Numbered from the stretch's first letter, positions 1 to 11,329 are shown. The stretch is 62,385 bases of DNA from Chromatiaceae bacterium (GCA_022340805.1 JAJDNF010000095.1:1-62385); one strand, 5' to 3'. Numbers and translations are program-made. The notes: generated by a model not told the origin, from the letters alone.

Positions 1-147
1 TTCAATGTCGGCTACCTGCTGGATGTGTTGGGCGTCCTGGACACCGAGCAGGTGGAGATGGCGGTGATCGATTCAAACTCGAGCAGCCTGATGACACAAA
101 AGGGATCAGCGGAATGTCGTTATGTGATCATGCCCATGCGGCTATAG
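1..147 (+). CDS. dnaN: DNA polymerase III beta subunit (sliding clamp), C-terminal end
   Basis: The first 49 codons are open and end in TAG. They encode the tail of the beta clamp: a stretch reading FNVGYLLDVL, then a strand with VEMAVIDSNSS, and the highly conserved C-terminal MPMRL. The clamp is the ring-shaped processivity factor of the replicative polymerase. The gene is cut by the window edge and is followed by its own terminator and then recF, as expected beside oriC; dnaA should lie just upstream, outside the window. Confidence 0.93.
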   Translation, partial: FNVGYLLDVLGVLDTEQVEMAVIDSNSSSLMTQKGSAECRYVIMPMRL

Positions 148-190
148 GAATCCTTCGGGTAGCAACGTAGCACAGAGAGAAGAGACAGAA

Positions 191-212
191 GGGGCCGGTC
201 GGCCCCTTTTTC
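191..212 (+). terminator. Rho-independent terminator after dnaN
   Basis: GGGGCC, a GGTC loop, GGCCCC and a run of five T. The hairpin lies about 45 bases after the dnaN stop and 34 bases before the recF start, so dnaN transcription should mostly stop here and recF would need its own promoter or read-through. Confidence 0.8.
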
Positions 213-245
213 GTCGTACAAGCCAAACGGTGAGTCTTAGCGATC

Positions 246-1340
246 GTGTGGATTACTCAACTGGCGATAAATGACCTGCGGGTCATCGAGCAGATGAAGT
301 TGATTCCCGGTAGGGGATTAAATCTCATCGTCGGCGACAATGGTGCAGGCAAGACGTCTGTTCTGGAGGCGATCTACCTTGCGGGTCGTGGCAGAACCTT
401 CCGGCATCCGGAGGCGGGACCGATGATTCGGGGTGGTGCCGCGTCGACGATGGTAGTCATTGAGCTTGAACACGGAGATGGCGAAAAGCGTTCGATCCTT
501 GGGGTGAAACGTGAGCGGCGGGATTTTGTGTGTCGGTTGAACGGATTGGACATAAAAAAGCGCTCCGTGCTGGCCGAGACATTGCCGGTGCAGTGGATTG
601 GTTCCCAGCCGCAGCAACTATTGGCAATGGGGCCGGATGTAAGGCGGCGTTTCCTCGATATGGGAATGTTCCACGTGGAACATTGCTACCTCGGTGTTAT
701 GGCCGAATTTCAACGCGCGCTAAAACAACGCAACGCGGCCATTCGTCAGGGCATGCAAGACGCGGTAAGACTGTGGGTGAAGCCGTTGGCCACCGCGGCA
801 TCGAGTTTGAGCAGGATCCGGGAGACCTTCGCTGCGAACTTGCTGACCCGCACGGCAGAAATCATTCGTCAGTGGGACGTTGGCTTCGATGTTGACTACC
901 GCTACCGCAGGGGATGGAGTGGGGGCGAAGATTCCCTTAGGGAACAGCTTGAGAGGAAGACGGAGCTGGACCTGAGGATGGGATTTACGACCATCGGACC
1001 ACAACGAGCGGAGCTTGAGGTCCTTTCCCACGGGGCGCTGGCGGAGAAGAAGCTCTCGCGCGGCCAGCAGAAGATCCTGGTGGTGGCGTTGAATCTGGCT
1101 CTTATGGATCTGGTCATTGCGAAGACCGGCAATGCACCGGTATTACTGCTTGATGATCTGGGCGCAGAACTCGATCGACATAACCGGCAACGAATTCTTA
1201 GCGAGATCCATCGAAGGGAATGCCAGGCCTTCGTGACCCTGATTGATTCAAACCTGCTCGAGCCACCCGCTGATGAAGCCGCGACGATGTTCCACGTGAA
1301 ACATGGCGCGCTGTTTTCTCCTGCAGCCCCGTCGGAATAG
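246..1340 (+). CDS. recF: DNA replication and repair protein RecF
   Basis: RecF is an SMC-like ATPase that loads RecA onto gapped DNA with RecOR. The Walker A motif GDNGAGKTS is at residues 30-38, the ABC signature LSRGQQK in the C-terminal third, and Walker B VLLLDDLGAEL after it. Length (364 aa) is normal. The start is GTG at 246, giving the usual short N-terminus before the first beta strand. It lies between dnaN and gyrB as in most gammaproteobacteria. Two parS palindromes are embedded in the coding sequence, both read in the same frame as MFHV(E/K)H (residues 141-146 and 348-353). The second falls in the poorly conserved C-terminal tail. Confidence 0.96.
   Translation: MWITQLAINDLRVIEQMKLIPGRGLNLIVGDNGAGKTSVLEAIYLAGRGRTFRHPEAGPMIRGGAASTMVVIELEHGDGEKRSILGVKRERRDFVCRLNGLDIKKRSVLAETLPVQWIGSQPQQLLAMGPDVRRRFLDMGMFHVEHCYLGVMAEFQRALKQRNAAIRQGMQDAVRLWVKPLATAASSLSRIRETFAANLLTRTAEIIRQWDVGFDVDYRYRRGWSGGEDSLREQLERKTELDLRMGFTTIGPQRAELEVLSHGALAEKKLSRGQQKILVVALNLALMDLVIAKTGNAPVLLLDDLGAELDRHNRQRILSEIHRRECQAFVTLIDSNLLEPPADEAATMFHVKHGALFSPAAPSE
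667..682. promoter_or_regulatory. parS: parS centromere site 1 (inside recF)
   Basis: TGTTCCACGTGGAACA is a perfect 16-base palindrome and matches the chromosomal ParB-binding consensus TGTTNCACGTGNAACA at every fixed position. Chromosomal parS sites cluster close to oriC. A chance match to 14 fixed positions in 62 kb is very unlikely, and a second site lies 620 bases away. Confidence 0.9.
1288..1303. promoter_or_regulatory. parS: parS centromere site 2 (inside recF 3' end)
   Basis: TGTTCCACGTGAAACA matches every fixed position of the parS consensus. Only the variable position differs between the arms, so the palindrome is broken by one base pair. It lies near the recF stop codon, in a region encoding the variable C-terminal tail. 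Confidence 0.87.
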
Positions 1341-1407
1341 GGTGATCAAGGACAGCCCCAATGCCGTCGTACGGTCGCTTGCTGACCGATAATCCCCACT
1401 AAACATG

Positions 1408-1413
1408 TATAAT
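1408..1413 (+). promoter_or_regulatory. Candidate -10 box for gyrB
   Basis: A perfect TATAAT lies 42 bases before the gyrB start in the 115-base recF-gyrB gap. The -35 region is weak: a CTGACC-like hexamer lies at about 1382-1387, with a spacer longer than usual. Plausible start site around 1420. Confidence 0.45.
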
Positions 1414-1449
1414 GTCGAGCTTGAGTTCCACCTCCCACTTCTCGCATAG

Positions 1450-3882
<2,433 letters not shown>

Positions 3883-3923
3883 ACCCCGCCCGGGGCTCGC
3901 GACGAAAATTTTCATCCACCGGG

Positions 3924-3932
3924 TTATCCACA
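3924..3932 (+). promoter_or_regulatory. Isolated DnaA box
   Basis: TTATCCACA matches the DnaA consensus TTATNCACA exactly and lies in the 146-base gap between the converging gyrB and plsC genes. A degenerate copy (TCATCCACC) is about 11 bases upstream. One box is weak evidence, since about two matches are expected by chance in this length. Confidence 0.35.
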
Positions 3933-4028
3933 GATTTATTCCGCCAGGAAAGGCTTTGCCAAACGGCTTGCGATCGAACATTAGCGCCGTACGCGGTACA
4001 AAACAATGCAATGTAAGTGAGTAGTAAC

Positions 4029-4757
4029 TTACGTCTTGTCTCTTGATAGAGGTAGCTCTGCCTGCCTGGCCTCGATCCATTCTTCGACATCCCGCATGAT
4101 CTCGACGGCCTTGCGCCCGTGCGATTCGATCGCCGGACCGATCACGACCTGGATGGTCCCGGGAAACTTCTTCACACCCCTTCGCCGCCAGAACACCCCG
4201 GCGTTGTGCGCGATCGGGATAACCTTGGCGCCCGTGCGCTCTGCCAGTACACCACCACCGACGCCGTACTTTCTGCGTTCACCGGGGGCGGTACGCGTGC
4301 CCTCCGGGAATATCATCACGTAACGACCTTCGTCGAGGCGCTGTTTTCCCTGTTCGACCACCTTCAGCACCGAGCGGCGCCCGGCGGAGCGATCGATCGG
4401 GATCGACTTGGCGAAACGCAATCCCCAGCCGAATATCGGCAGACGCATCAGCTCCTGCTTCAGGACCCAGGACTGTTCGGGTCGCAGAATCCCGCGCAGA
4501 CCGATGGTTTCCCAGGTGGACTGGTGCTTGGACATGATGATGCAGGGCCCATCGGGGAGGTTTTCAACCCCCGCGATCTGATAACGCAGGTTGCAGATTA
4601 CGCGTTGCAGCCAAAGGTTCACCTTGCCCCATAGCGTGGCCATCACATCGCTGTATCTACCCGGCAGAAAAGCACCCAACAGCGCAATCAGCAGACCGAA
4701 AACGGCTGCCGATATCACCATTGCTGCGAAGTAGATCAGCGAGCGCAACAGGATCAT
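4029..4757 (-). CDS. plsC: 1-acyl-sn-glycerol-3-phosphate acyltransferase
   Basis: Transfers a second acyl chain to lysophosphatidate to make phosphatidate, at the inner membrane. A hydrophobic N-terminus (residues about 2-32) is followed by the acyltransferase motif KHQSTWE, with catalytic His78 in an H-X4-E variant of H-X4-D, then the FPEGTR substrate motif. The ATG at 4757 is preferred: the open frame continues 46 codons upstream but that part reads as gmhB in another frame. It overlaps gmhB by ATGA, so the two are translationally coupled. Confidence 0.93.
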   Translation of the reverse strand: MILLRSLIYFAAMVISAAVFGLLIALLGAFLPGRYSDVMATLWGKVNLWLQRVICNLRYQIAGVENLPDGPCIIMSKHQSTWETIGLRGILRPEQSWVLKQELMRLPIFGWGLRFAKSIPIDRSAGRRSVLKVVEQGKQRLDEGRYVMIFPEGTRTAPGERRKYGVGGGVLAERTGAKVIPIAHNAGVFWRRRGVKKFPGTIQVVIGPAIESHGRKAVEIMRDVEEWIEARQAELPLSRDKT

Positions 4758-5314
4758 GCGGGATGGGATCCTACTAGCAGGTCGTCGACCGCCGCGGCAA
4801 GATCGTCGAACCACGGATACTGTAAGAGTTCCGGATGCTCCTGCAGGGTCCGCAGTCCCTTGCCCGTGCGCACCAGCATGGGCTGCGCGCTGCAAGCGAG
4901 CGCCGCGTCCAGGTCGCGTTTACTGTCACCGATGAAAGGCACTTCCGACAGCGGTACTGCAAAACGCAGGCTGATCGCGCGCAGCAAACCGGGTGCCGGC
5001 TTGCGGCATTCGCAGTGCGCCTCAGGCGCATGCGGACAGAAGAATATGCCGTCGATGTGCCCCCCAACGCGGGCCAGCGCATGCTGGAACTTCGCGTGCA
5101 TCTGGTTGAGATCCTCGACTGTAAACAGTCCGCGGCCGATCCCGGCCTGGTTGGTAGCGACCGTTACGGTGATACCTGCGTGGTTAAGGCGCGTGATGGC
5201 CTCCAGACTGCCGGGAATCGGGACCCAATCGACGGCCGACTTGACGTAGTCATCCGAATCTTCGTTGATGACCCCGTCGCGGTCGAGGATGACCATTCTA
5301 GGCAATCTGTTCAT
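4754..5314 (-). CDS. gmhB: D-glycero-beta-D-manno-heptose-1,7-bisphosphate 7-phosphatase
   Basis: HAD-family phosphatase of the ADP-heptose pathway for the lipopolysaccharide inner core. The nucleophile motif LDRDGVIN is near the N-terminus, TNQAGIGRG follows, and the zinc-binding CPHAPEAHCECRKP loop distinguishes GmhB from other HAD phosphatases; GDSKRDL supplies the later acidic residues. The ATG at 5314 gives 186 aa, the family length. It lies between the MazG-like gene and plsC, as in pseudomonads. Confidence 0.94.
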   Translation of the reverse strand: MNRLPRMVILDRDGVINEDSDDYVKSAVDWVPIPGSLEAITRLNHAGITVTVATNQAGIGRGLFTVEDLNQMHAKFQHALARVGGHIDGIFFCPHAPEAHCECRKPAPGLLRAISLRFAVPLSEVPFIGDSKRDLDAALACSAQPMLVRTGKGLRTLQEHPELLQYPWFDDLAAAVDDLLVGSHPA

Positions 5315-5346
5315 GCGGCGATCATAAGTCGGAGCGGGGACAGTAG

Positions 5347-5688
5347 CTAATCGAGGTCGCGAAATTCCGACACGCGGATGCGGCCGGCCACGATGCGCGA
5401 TTCGCGCTGCATGAGCTTGTCCATCTTGGCCCAAAATGCGCGTTTCAGATCGAGTTTCGCGGCGATGTCAGTGCCCATGACCAGGATCAGCAGATCGGCA
5501 AGCTCTTCGGCCAGTTGCTGTGAACCGTGGCCCTTGGTGACACAGGCAGAGACCTCGCCCAGTTCCTCTGCCATCAGCGCGACCCGATAGGTCAACTCCT
5601 CGCCGCCGTTGTTGGGAAAATCATGCTTGTCGTGGAAGGCCTGCACGGCCGCCATCATGCTGTCCCAGGAGTCCATGTCGACCGGCAT
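5347..5688 (-). CDS. MazG-like nucleotide pyrophosphohydrolase
   Basis: A 113-aa all-alpha protein with the EELGEV...EELADLLILV pattern of the MazG/dCTPase-like NTP pyrophosphohydrolase superfamily, in which paired acidic residues bind Mg2+. It probably hydrolyses non-canonical or excess nucleoside triphosphates; the substrate cannot be read from sequence. The start lies 3 bases after the glyS stop, so it should be co-transcribed with glyQ-glyS. Confidence 0.75.
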   Translation of the reverse strand: MPVDMDSWDSMMAAVQAFHDKHDFPNNGGEELTYRVALMAEELGEVSACVTKGHGSQQLAEELADLLILVMGTDIAAKLDLKRAFWAKMDKLMQRESRIVAGRIRVSEFRDLD

Positions 5689-5691
5689 GAT

Positions 5692-7782
5692 TCAGGCCTG
5701 CAGCAGCGACAGGTCGGCCACCTGGCCGAATTGCCGCGCCAGTGACTGCAACAGCGCCAGTCGGTTGCCCCTGACGCTGGCCTTTTCGGCCATGACCATC
5801 ACATCGTCGAAGAAGCGGTCCACAGGAACTCGCAGCCGGGCGAGTGCCTGCAGCGTCGCACCGTAGTTGCTGTCAGCCATCAGCGGTTCGATCTGCATCG
5901 CCAGTGTGTCGATCTGCTCGAACAGGTCTTTCTCCGCGGTGAGCTCGAACAGCTCGCTGTCGACCTGGGTCGGAATCGACTCGTCGACCTTCTTCAGGAT
6001 GTTACTGATGCGCTTGTTGGCGGCAGCCAGTGCCAGCGCGTCCGGCAGATTGCGAAAATCGCTCACGGCGCGGATACGATGTTCGAAATCCGCGACCGAC
6101 GGGGGCTGCACCGCGGCGACTGCCTCGAATACGTCGTACGCCGTCCCGGCCTCGGTGTATAGCCCCTTCAGGCGTTCGAGCATGAATTCGTACACCGCTG
6201 CCGCACTGTGTTCAGCGCTCAACCTGCCGTCAAGCAGGCGCTCGGCCTCAGCCAGCAGCTCCTTCAGATTCAGCGGCAGGGCATGCTCGCGCAGGATGCG
6301 CAGCGCGCCCAGCGCCGAGCGGCGCAGCGCGAACGGGTCTTTGTCGCCGCTTGGCTTCATGCCGATGCCGAAGATGCCGACCAGCGAGTCGATCTTCTCG
6401 GCCAGCGAGATTGCGATCCCGGTCAGCGTCTCGGGCAAACGGTCGCCTGAAAAGCGCGGCATGTAGAATTCATCCATCGCCGTGGCCAGCTCGGCCGGTT
6501 CACCGTCGCGCTCGGCCTGGTAACGACCCATGATCCCCTGCATCTCGGGAAACTCGAACACCATCTCGGTCATCAGATCGCAGCGGCTCAGCTCGCCAGC
6601 GCGGCGTGCCAGGACGCGGTCGCCGCCGATCCGCGCGGCGATATACTCGGCCAGCTCCGCAACGCGCAGCGATTTATCGCGCATGCTGCCCAGGTCTTTC
6701 TGGAACACCACATGCTCCAGGCGGTCGAAATGGTCTGCCAGACGCCGCTTGCCATCCTGCTCCCAGAAAAACATCGCGTCGGCGAGGCGTGGACGTACCA
6801 CGCGTTCGTTGCCCTTGCGCACCACTTCCGGTTGCGTGCTGTCCAGGTTCGCGATCGTGATGAAGTGATTCATCAGCCGCCCCTGCCTGTCGAACACGGG
6901 GAAGTATTTCTGGTTGCCCTTCATGGTCGCGACCAGGGCCTCCTGCGGCACGGCGAGGAAGCGCTGTTCGAAAGTACCGGCGATCGGCATCGGCCACTCG
7001 TTGAGCGCGGTCACCTCGTCGAGCAGGTCGTCATCCAGATCCGGAACTCCGTCCAGAGACCTGGCAGTTTCCTCGACCTGCCGCTTGATCCGCGAGCGCC
7101 GCTCTCCAAAGTGAGCGATCACTTTTCCCAATGACTCGAGGACTTCGGCATAGTCCTCCGGGTTGTACAGGGTAATCGCCTGAGGATGGTGGAAGCGGTG
7201 ACCGAAGGTCAGGTTGCCTGCCACGGCGTCCAGCAGTGTGCAGGGCACCACCTGGGCACCGTGCAGGAAAACCAGCCAGTGCACCGGGCGTACGAATTGT
7301 GCCTCGGAATCACCCCAACGCATCCGCTTCGGGATCGGCAGCTTGTTCAGCGCGCCCTCGGCGATGCCGGGCAGCAGTTGCGCGGCGGGCTGACCGCGCT
7401 GGTGGACGTGGTAGACCAGCCAGGTGCCCTTGTCGGTCTCGAGCTGCTGTAACTGCTCGACCGTGGTGGCACAGGATCGCGCGAATCCCTCGGCCGCCTT
7501 GGTGGGTTTGCCCTGCTTGTCGAAGGCCGCGCTCAGCGCTGGACCGCGGCGCTCGATGTCGCGGTCGGGTTGAGCGGTCGCACAGTCCCTCACCAACAGC
7601 GCAAGGCGCCTCGGCGTGCAGTAAGCACTCACTTCTCCATAAGTCAGCCCAGCGTCATCGAGGCCCTTGACGAATTCCGCGGTGAACGCGTCGGAAAGCC
7701 GCTGCAACGCGACTGGCGGCAGCTCCTCGGTACCAAGTTCGAACAGCAGGTTCGCCTTGTCTGGCACGGCGCTGTTAGGCAC
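5692..7782 (-). CDS. glyS: Glycyl-tRNA synthetase beta subunit
   Basis: Beta chain of the bacterial alpha2-beta2 glycyl-tRNA synthetase, responsible for tRNA recognition. The N-terminus after the chosen start reads [12 protein letters not shown], the conserved opening of GlyS. GTG at 7782 is preferred to the longer frame because an AAGGAGGTG ribosome binding site precedes it at proper spacing and it gives 696 aa, the usual size. It overlaps the glyQ stop by 8 bases, indicating coupled translation. Confidence 0.96.
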   Translation of the reverse strand: MPNSAVPDKANLLFELGTEELPPVALQRLSDAFTAEFVKGLDDAGLTYGEVSAYCTPRRLALLVRDCATAQPDRDIERRGPALSAAFDKQGKPTKAAEGFARSCATTVEQLQQLETDKGTWLVYHVHQRGQPAAQLLPGIAEGALNKLPIPKRMRWGDSEAQFVRPVHWLVFLHGAQVVPCTLLDAVAGNLTFGHRFHHPQAITLYNPEDYAEVLESLGKVIAHFGERRSRIKRQVEETARSLDGVPDLDDDLLDEVTALNEWPMPIAGTFEQRFLAVPQEALVATMKGNQKYFPVFDRQGRLMNHFITIANLDSTQPEVVRKGNERVVRPRLADAMFFWEQDGKRRLADHFDRLEHVVFQKDLGSMRDKSLRVAELAEYIAARIGGDRVLARRAGELSRCDLMTEMVFEFPEMQGIMGRYQAERDGEPAELATAMDEFYMPRFSGDRLPETLTGIAISLAEKIDSLVGIFGIGMKPSGDKDPFALRRSALGALRILREHALPLNLKELLAEAERLLDGRLSAEHSAAAVYEFMLERLKGLYTEAGTAYDVFEAVAAVQPPSVADFEHRIRAVSDFRNLPDALALAAANKRISNILKKVDESIPTQVDSELFELTAEKDLFEQIDTLAMQIEPLMADSNYGATLQALARLRVPVDRFFDDVMVMAEKASVRGNRLALLQSLARQFGQVADLSLLQA

Positions 7783-8698
7783 TGGCCACCTCCTTGAGTC
7801 TGGCTGCCATCGGGAAGCCCAGTGCCTCCCGGGCGTCGTAATAGGCTTGGGCAACCGCCCTGGCGAGGGTGCGAACGCGCAGGATGTAGCGCTGCCGCTC
7901 GGTCACCGAGATCGCATGCCGGGCATCCAGCAGGTTGAAGGCATGCGAGGCCTTGAGGACCTGCTCGTAGGCCGGCAACGGCAGTCCGGCTTCGATCAGC
8001 CGCGCCGAGTCCTTCTCGCACTGATCGAACAGCGTGAACAGGAAATCGACGTCGGCATGCTCGAAGTTGTAGGCCGACTGTTCAACCTCGTTCTGATGGA
8101 AAACGTCGCGGTACGTGACCGGACCCTGCGGACCCGTGGTCCAGATCAGGTCGAATACCGATTCGACGCCCTGCAGGTACATGGCGATGCGTTCCAGACC
8201 ATAGGTGATCTCGCCGGTCACCGGGCGGCAGTCGAGACCGCCTACCTGCTGGAAATAGGTGAACTGGGTGACCTCCATGCCGTTCAGCCAGACCTCCCAG
8301 CCGAGGCCCCAGGCACCCAGTGTCGGCGATTCCCAGTTGTCCTCGACGAATCGGATGTCATGCACCAGCGGGTCGATCCCCAGCATCTTCAGTGACCCGA
8401 GATAGAGTTCCTGAATGTCCATTGGCGACGGCTTCATCGCCACCTGGAACTGGTAGTAGTGCTGCAGACGGTTGGGGTTTTCGCCGTAACGCCCATCGGT
8501 AGGGCGACGCGACGGCTGCACGTAGGCCGCGTTCCAGGGCTCGGGCCCGATCGAACGCAGGAAGGTCGCGGTATGAAAGGTACCTGCGCCCATTTCCATG
8601 TCGTATGGCTGCAGGACCGCGCAGCCCTGTTCGGCCCAGTATCGCTGCAGGGCGAAGATCAGTCCCTGAAAGGTGGTTACATCCGGCGCGTTGCTCAT
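7775..8698 (-). CDS. glyQ: Glycyl-tRNA synthetase alpha subunit
   Basis: Catalytic alpha chain that activates glycine. The opening [18 protein letters not shown] and the stretch [19 protein letters not shown] are near-invariant in GlyQ. ATG at 8698 gives 307 aa, the family length; the open frame continues 17 codons upstream into the promoter region. First gene of a minus-strand operon glyQ-glyS-mazG-like, followed after 32 bases by gmhB-plsC. Confidence 0.97.
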   Translation of the reverse strand: MSNAPDVTTFQGLIFALQRYWAEQGCAVLQPYDMEMGAGTFHTATFLRSIGPEPWNAAYVQPSRRPTDGRYGENPNRLQHYYQFQVAMKPSPMDIQELYLGSLKMLGIDPLVHDIRFVEDNWESPTLGAWGLGWEVWLNGMEVTQFTYFQQVGGLDCRPVTGEITYGLERIAMYLQGVESVFDLIWTTGPQGPVTYRDVFHQNEVEQSAYNFEHADVDFLFTLFDQCEKDSARLIEAGLPLPAYEQVLKASHAFNLLDARHAISVTERQRYILRVRTLARAVAQAYYDAREALGFPMAARLKEVASA

Positions 8699-8740
8699 GT
8701 TTCGAAGCCCCGTTGGAGCGCTTGTCGCTAAAAAGCCGCA

Positions 8741-8775
8741 ATTATACAACTCACGCCGGGGACTATCCTTATAAT
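8741..8775. promoter_or_regulatory. Divergent back-to-back -10 boxes (glyQ / PP-loop gene)
   Basis: The 107-base gap between divergent genes holds two perfect TATAAT boxes: on the minus strand at 8741-8746 (43 bases before glyQ) and on the plus strand at 8770-8775 (31 bases before the PP-loop gene). Neither has a good -35 hexamer at 17 bases. The two promoters overlap and may compete or share regulation. Confidence 0.55.
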
Positions 8776-8805
8776 GTCGCGCTTTTCATCGGTCGCTGCC
8801 GAAAG

Positions 8806-9849
8806 ATGAGCAAACACCCAAAGGCCCTGGCACTGATATCCGGCGGACTCGACTCCCTGCTTGCCAGCAAGGTGGTGCAGGATCAGGGCGTGCACGTCGA
8901 GGGGATCAATTTTTTCACCGGGTTTTGCGTCGAGGGGCACACCCATGCGATCCGCAAGCAGGATCGGGCGCGACCGAAGCGCAACAATGCACTGTGGGTG
9001 GCCGATCAACTCGGCATCAAGCTGCACATCGTCGACGTCGTCGACGAGTACAAGCAGGTCGTGTTCAACCCCAAGTACGGCTACGGCGCGCACCTGAACC
9101 CATGCCTCGACTGCAAGATCTTTATGGTGCGCAAGGCCCGCGAATGGATCGAACAGAGGGGCTTTGACTTCGTCATCACCGGTGAGGTGGTCGGGCAGCG
9201 GCCGAAGTCGCAGCGCAAACACGCGATGCCGTTGGTGCAGCGCGACGCGGGTATCGACGACCGGCTGCTGCGTCCGCTGAGTGCGCGCAACCTGCCCGAG
9301 ACGCTGCCGGAGCGCATGGGCTGGGTTGATCGCGACAAGCTGCATGGCTTCTCGGGGCGCAGCCGCAAGCCACAGATGGCGCTGGCCGCGCTTTACGGCT
9401 TCGAGGATTACGCCCAGCCGGCCGGGGGTTGCTGTTTCCTCACCGATGGTAACTACACGGTGAAGCTCACGGACCTTTGGAAATCACGCGGCGGGCGGCG
9501 CTACGAGCTCGACGACATCATGCTGCTCAAGGTCGGGCGGCATATCCGCCCGGCGCCGAACTTCAAGCTGATCGTGGCACGCGAGGAGGGCGAGGTGAAT
9601 TTTCTGAGCGGCTACCGCAGACTGTTTCCGAGCCTGAAGATGGTCAGTCACAGCGGTCCGCTGGCGCTGCTCGACGGCGAACCGACAGCGGCCGACATCG
9701 AGCTCGCTGCACGCATCGTCGGGCGCTACAGTCAGGGCCGCGCCGCGCCGCTGGTCGAATTGGAATATGCGACCACTGGCGGCGAAAAGTCCCGGCTCAG
9801 GGTGGCACCGATGTGTGCCGACGACATGCCAAAGGGATGGCTGCTCTGA
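8806..9849 (+). CDS. PP-loop ATPase, MnmA/ThiI-like sulfurtransferase with probable C-terminal RNA-binding domain
   Basis: The PP-loop ATP-pyrophosphatase signature SGGLDSLLA is about 10 residues from the start, as in MnmA and ThiI, which adenylate uridine in tRNA before thiolation. NPCLDCKIFM and GGCCFLTD supply Cys pairs that could carry persulfide or bind metal. The last ~80 residues (after ELDDIMLLKVGRH) look like the NFACT-R-type RNA-binding domain of an uncharacterised thiouridylase-like family; this is from memory of the family, not a search. ATG at 8806 gives 347 aa and removes a 67-codon extension antisense to glyQ. The next gene is TusA-like, suggesting a sulfur relay. tRNA target and sulfur donor are unknown. 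Confidence 0.72.
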   Translation: MSKHPKALALISGGLDSLLASKVVQDQGVHVEGINFFTGFCVEGHTHAIRKQDRARPKRNNALWVADQLGIKLHIVDVVDEYKQVVFNPKYGYGAHLNPCLDCKIFMVRKAREWIEQRGFDFVITGEVVGQRPKSQRKHAMPLVQRDAGIDDRLLRPLSARNLPETLPERMGWVDRDKLHGFSGRSRKPQMALAALYGFEDYAQPAGGCCFLTDGNYTVKLTDLWKSRGGRRYELDDIMLLKVGRHIRPAPNFKLIVAREEGEVNFLSGYRRLFPSLKMVSHSGPLALLDGEPTAADIELAARIVGRYSQGRAAPLVELEYATTGGEKSRLRVAPMCADDMPKGWLL

Positions 9850-9911
9850 GCGCAGTTGCGCGCGCTGAGTGCTGCCTGCGTCGCCGGGATCTCCGGTATC
9901 ATGCGCAGCCT

Positions 9912-10154
9912 ATGACGACCCACCATCGCACCATCGACTGCCTGCGCCTACTGTGCCCCATGCCGGTCATCCGGGTCCAGGAACACGTCGAGACCATGGC
10001 CGCGGGCGACACCCTGACGGCGGTCTGCTCCGACCCCGGGGTATTGCACGATATACCTGCATGGTCACGCATCAATGGCCACCAGGTGGTGGCTACCGAG
10101 ACGCGCGACGGTGAATACCTGGTAACGGTCCGGGTCGGTCCGGGGGAGGTCTGA
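9912..10154 (+). CDS. TusA-family sulfurtransferase
   Basis: An 80-aa protein with the TusA hallmark CPMPVIRVQE near the N-terminus; the Cys carries a persulfide handed between partners in tRNA thiolation or sulfur oxidation. Usual SirA/TusA alpha-beta fold length. The start ATG at 9912 follows the PP-loop gene by 62 bases and the stop overlaps the CDF transporter start (TGATG). Context points to sulfur delivery to the preceding PP-loop protein rather than to the usual MnmA route. It could also serve dissimilatory sulfur metabolism. Confidence 0.85.
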   Translation: MTTHHRTIDCLRLLCPMPVIRVQEHVETMAAGDTLTAVCSDPGVLHDIPAWSRINGHQVVATETRDGEYLVTVRVGPGEV

Positions 10155-11329
10155 TGTCGGCAGGCCAGATCCGTGACAACCATCACCCCGGCGTGCATGC
10201 GGAGCGTGTCGAGCGCGGTCGCGAGACGCGTCGCGTCACCGTGGTCAGCGCTGTTGTCAACCTGGCCCTGTCCCTGGCCCAGGTCCTGATCGGCCTGGCG
10301 GCAAATTCCGCCGCGCTGGTCGCCGACGGGATCCACTCGGCCTCCGACCTGCTGTCGGACATCCTGGTCTGGTTTGCCTCGCGGCATGCCTCGATGGCGC
10401 CGGACCAGGATCACCCCTACGGTCACGGACGCTTCGAGACCGCGGCCACCCTGGGTCTCGGCATCCTGCTCATCCTGGTCGCGCTGGGCATCGTCTGGAA
10501 CGGTTTGGAGCGCCTGCTCGATATGGACCGCCCGGTCCCGGGCCAACTGGCCGTATTTGTCGCCGCCATCGGCATCGTCGCCAAGGAGTCGCTGTACTGG
10601 TACACGATCGCGGTCGCGCGGCGCCTCAGGTCCGACATGCTGCGCGCCAATGCCTGGCACCATCGCTCGGACGCGATCTCTTCGATCGTTGTGCTGATCG
10701 GCGTCGGCGGGGCGGTAATCGGATACGGTTATATGGACGCGTTGGCCGCGATCGTGGTCGGCGCCTTGGTGGCAAAGATCGGCTGGGACCTCGGTTGGGG
10801 CGCGTTGACCGAGCTGGTCGACACCGCGCTCGAGCAAGAGCAGGTGGGCGAGGCAAAACGGGTCATCATGGCGATCGACGGGGTGCGCTCGGTGCACATG
10901 CTGCGTACCCGACGCCACGGCGCCGAAGCCAGTGCGGATGTCCATGTTCAGGTGGCGCCGCGGCTGTCGGTTTCCGAGGGTCACATGATCAGCCAGGCGG
11001 TCGAAGACCGCATGATCGAAAAGGTCGGGGCAATCACCGATGTGACCGTGCATATCGATCCGGAGGACGATGAAGACGCCCCGACCTGTCGCGGACTGCC
11101 GCTGCGCGCACAGGTGCTGAGCGCCCTCGACGCGGCCTGGCAGGGCGCGCAGCTTGCGCAGCCGCACGACACGCGTCTGCATTACCTGGGCGGAAAGATC
11201 GACGTCGAACTGATTCTGCCTCTCGCCAGCTATGCGGACGCCGAGACCGCGTCCCGTCTGCAGGCCCAACTGGAGGAGGCGGCGCGCAACCTGCCATGGT
11301 TCCGCCGGCTGCGCGTGCTCTATGGTTAG
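10154..11329 (+). CDS. Cation diffusion facilitator family transporter
   Basis: Inner-membrane proton/metal antiporter. Six hydrophobic segments cover roughly residues 28-200, with the paired metal-site motifs DGIHSASD (segment 2) and HHRSDAISS (segment 5), and the family signature HPYGHGRFE. A C-terminal cytoplasmic domain follows, longer than usual (391 aa in total). The metal (Zn, Fe, Mn, Co) cannot be assigned. Translationally coupled to the TusA-like gene. An NtrC palindrome begins on the last base of its stop codon. Confidence 0.9.
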   Translation: MSAGQIRDNHHPGVHAERVERGRETRRVTVVSAVVNLALSLAQVLIGLAANSAALVADGIHSASDLLSDILVWFASRHASMAPDQDHPYGHGRFETAATLGLGILLILVALGIVWNGLERLLDMDRPVPGQLAVFVAAIGIVAKESLYWYTIAVARRLRSDMLRANAWHHRSDAISSIVVLIGVGGAVIGYGYMDALAAIVVGALVAKIGWDLGWGALTELVDTALEQEQVGEAKRVIMAIDGVRSVHMLRTRRHGAEASADVHVQVAPRLSVSEGHMISQAVEDRMIEKVGAITDVTVHIDPEDDEDAPTCRGLPLRAQVLSALDAAWQGAQLAQPHDTRLHYLGGKIDVELILPLASYADAETASRLQAQLEEAARNLPWFRRLRVLYG

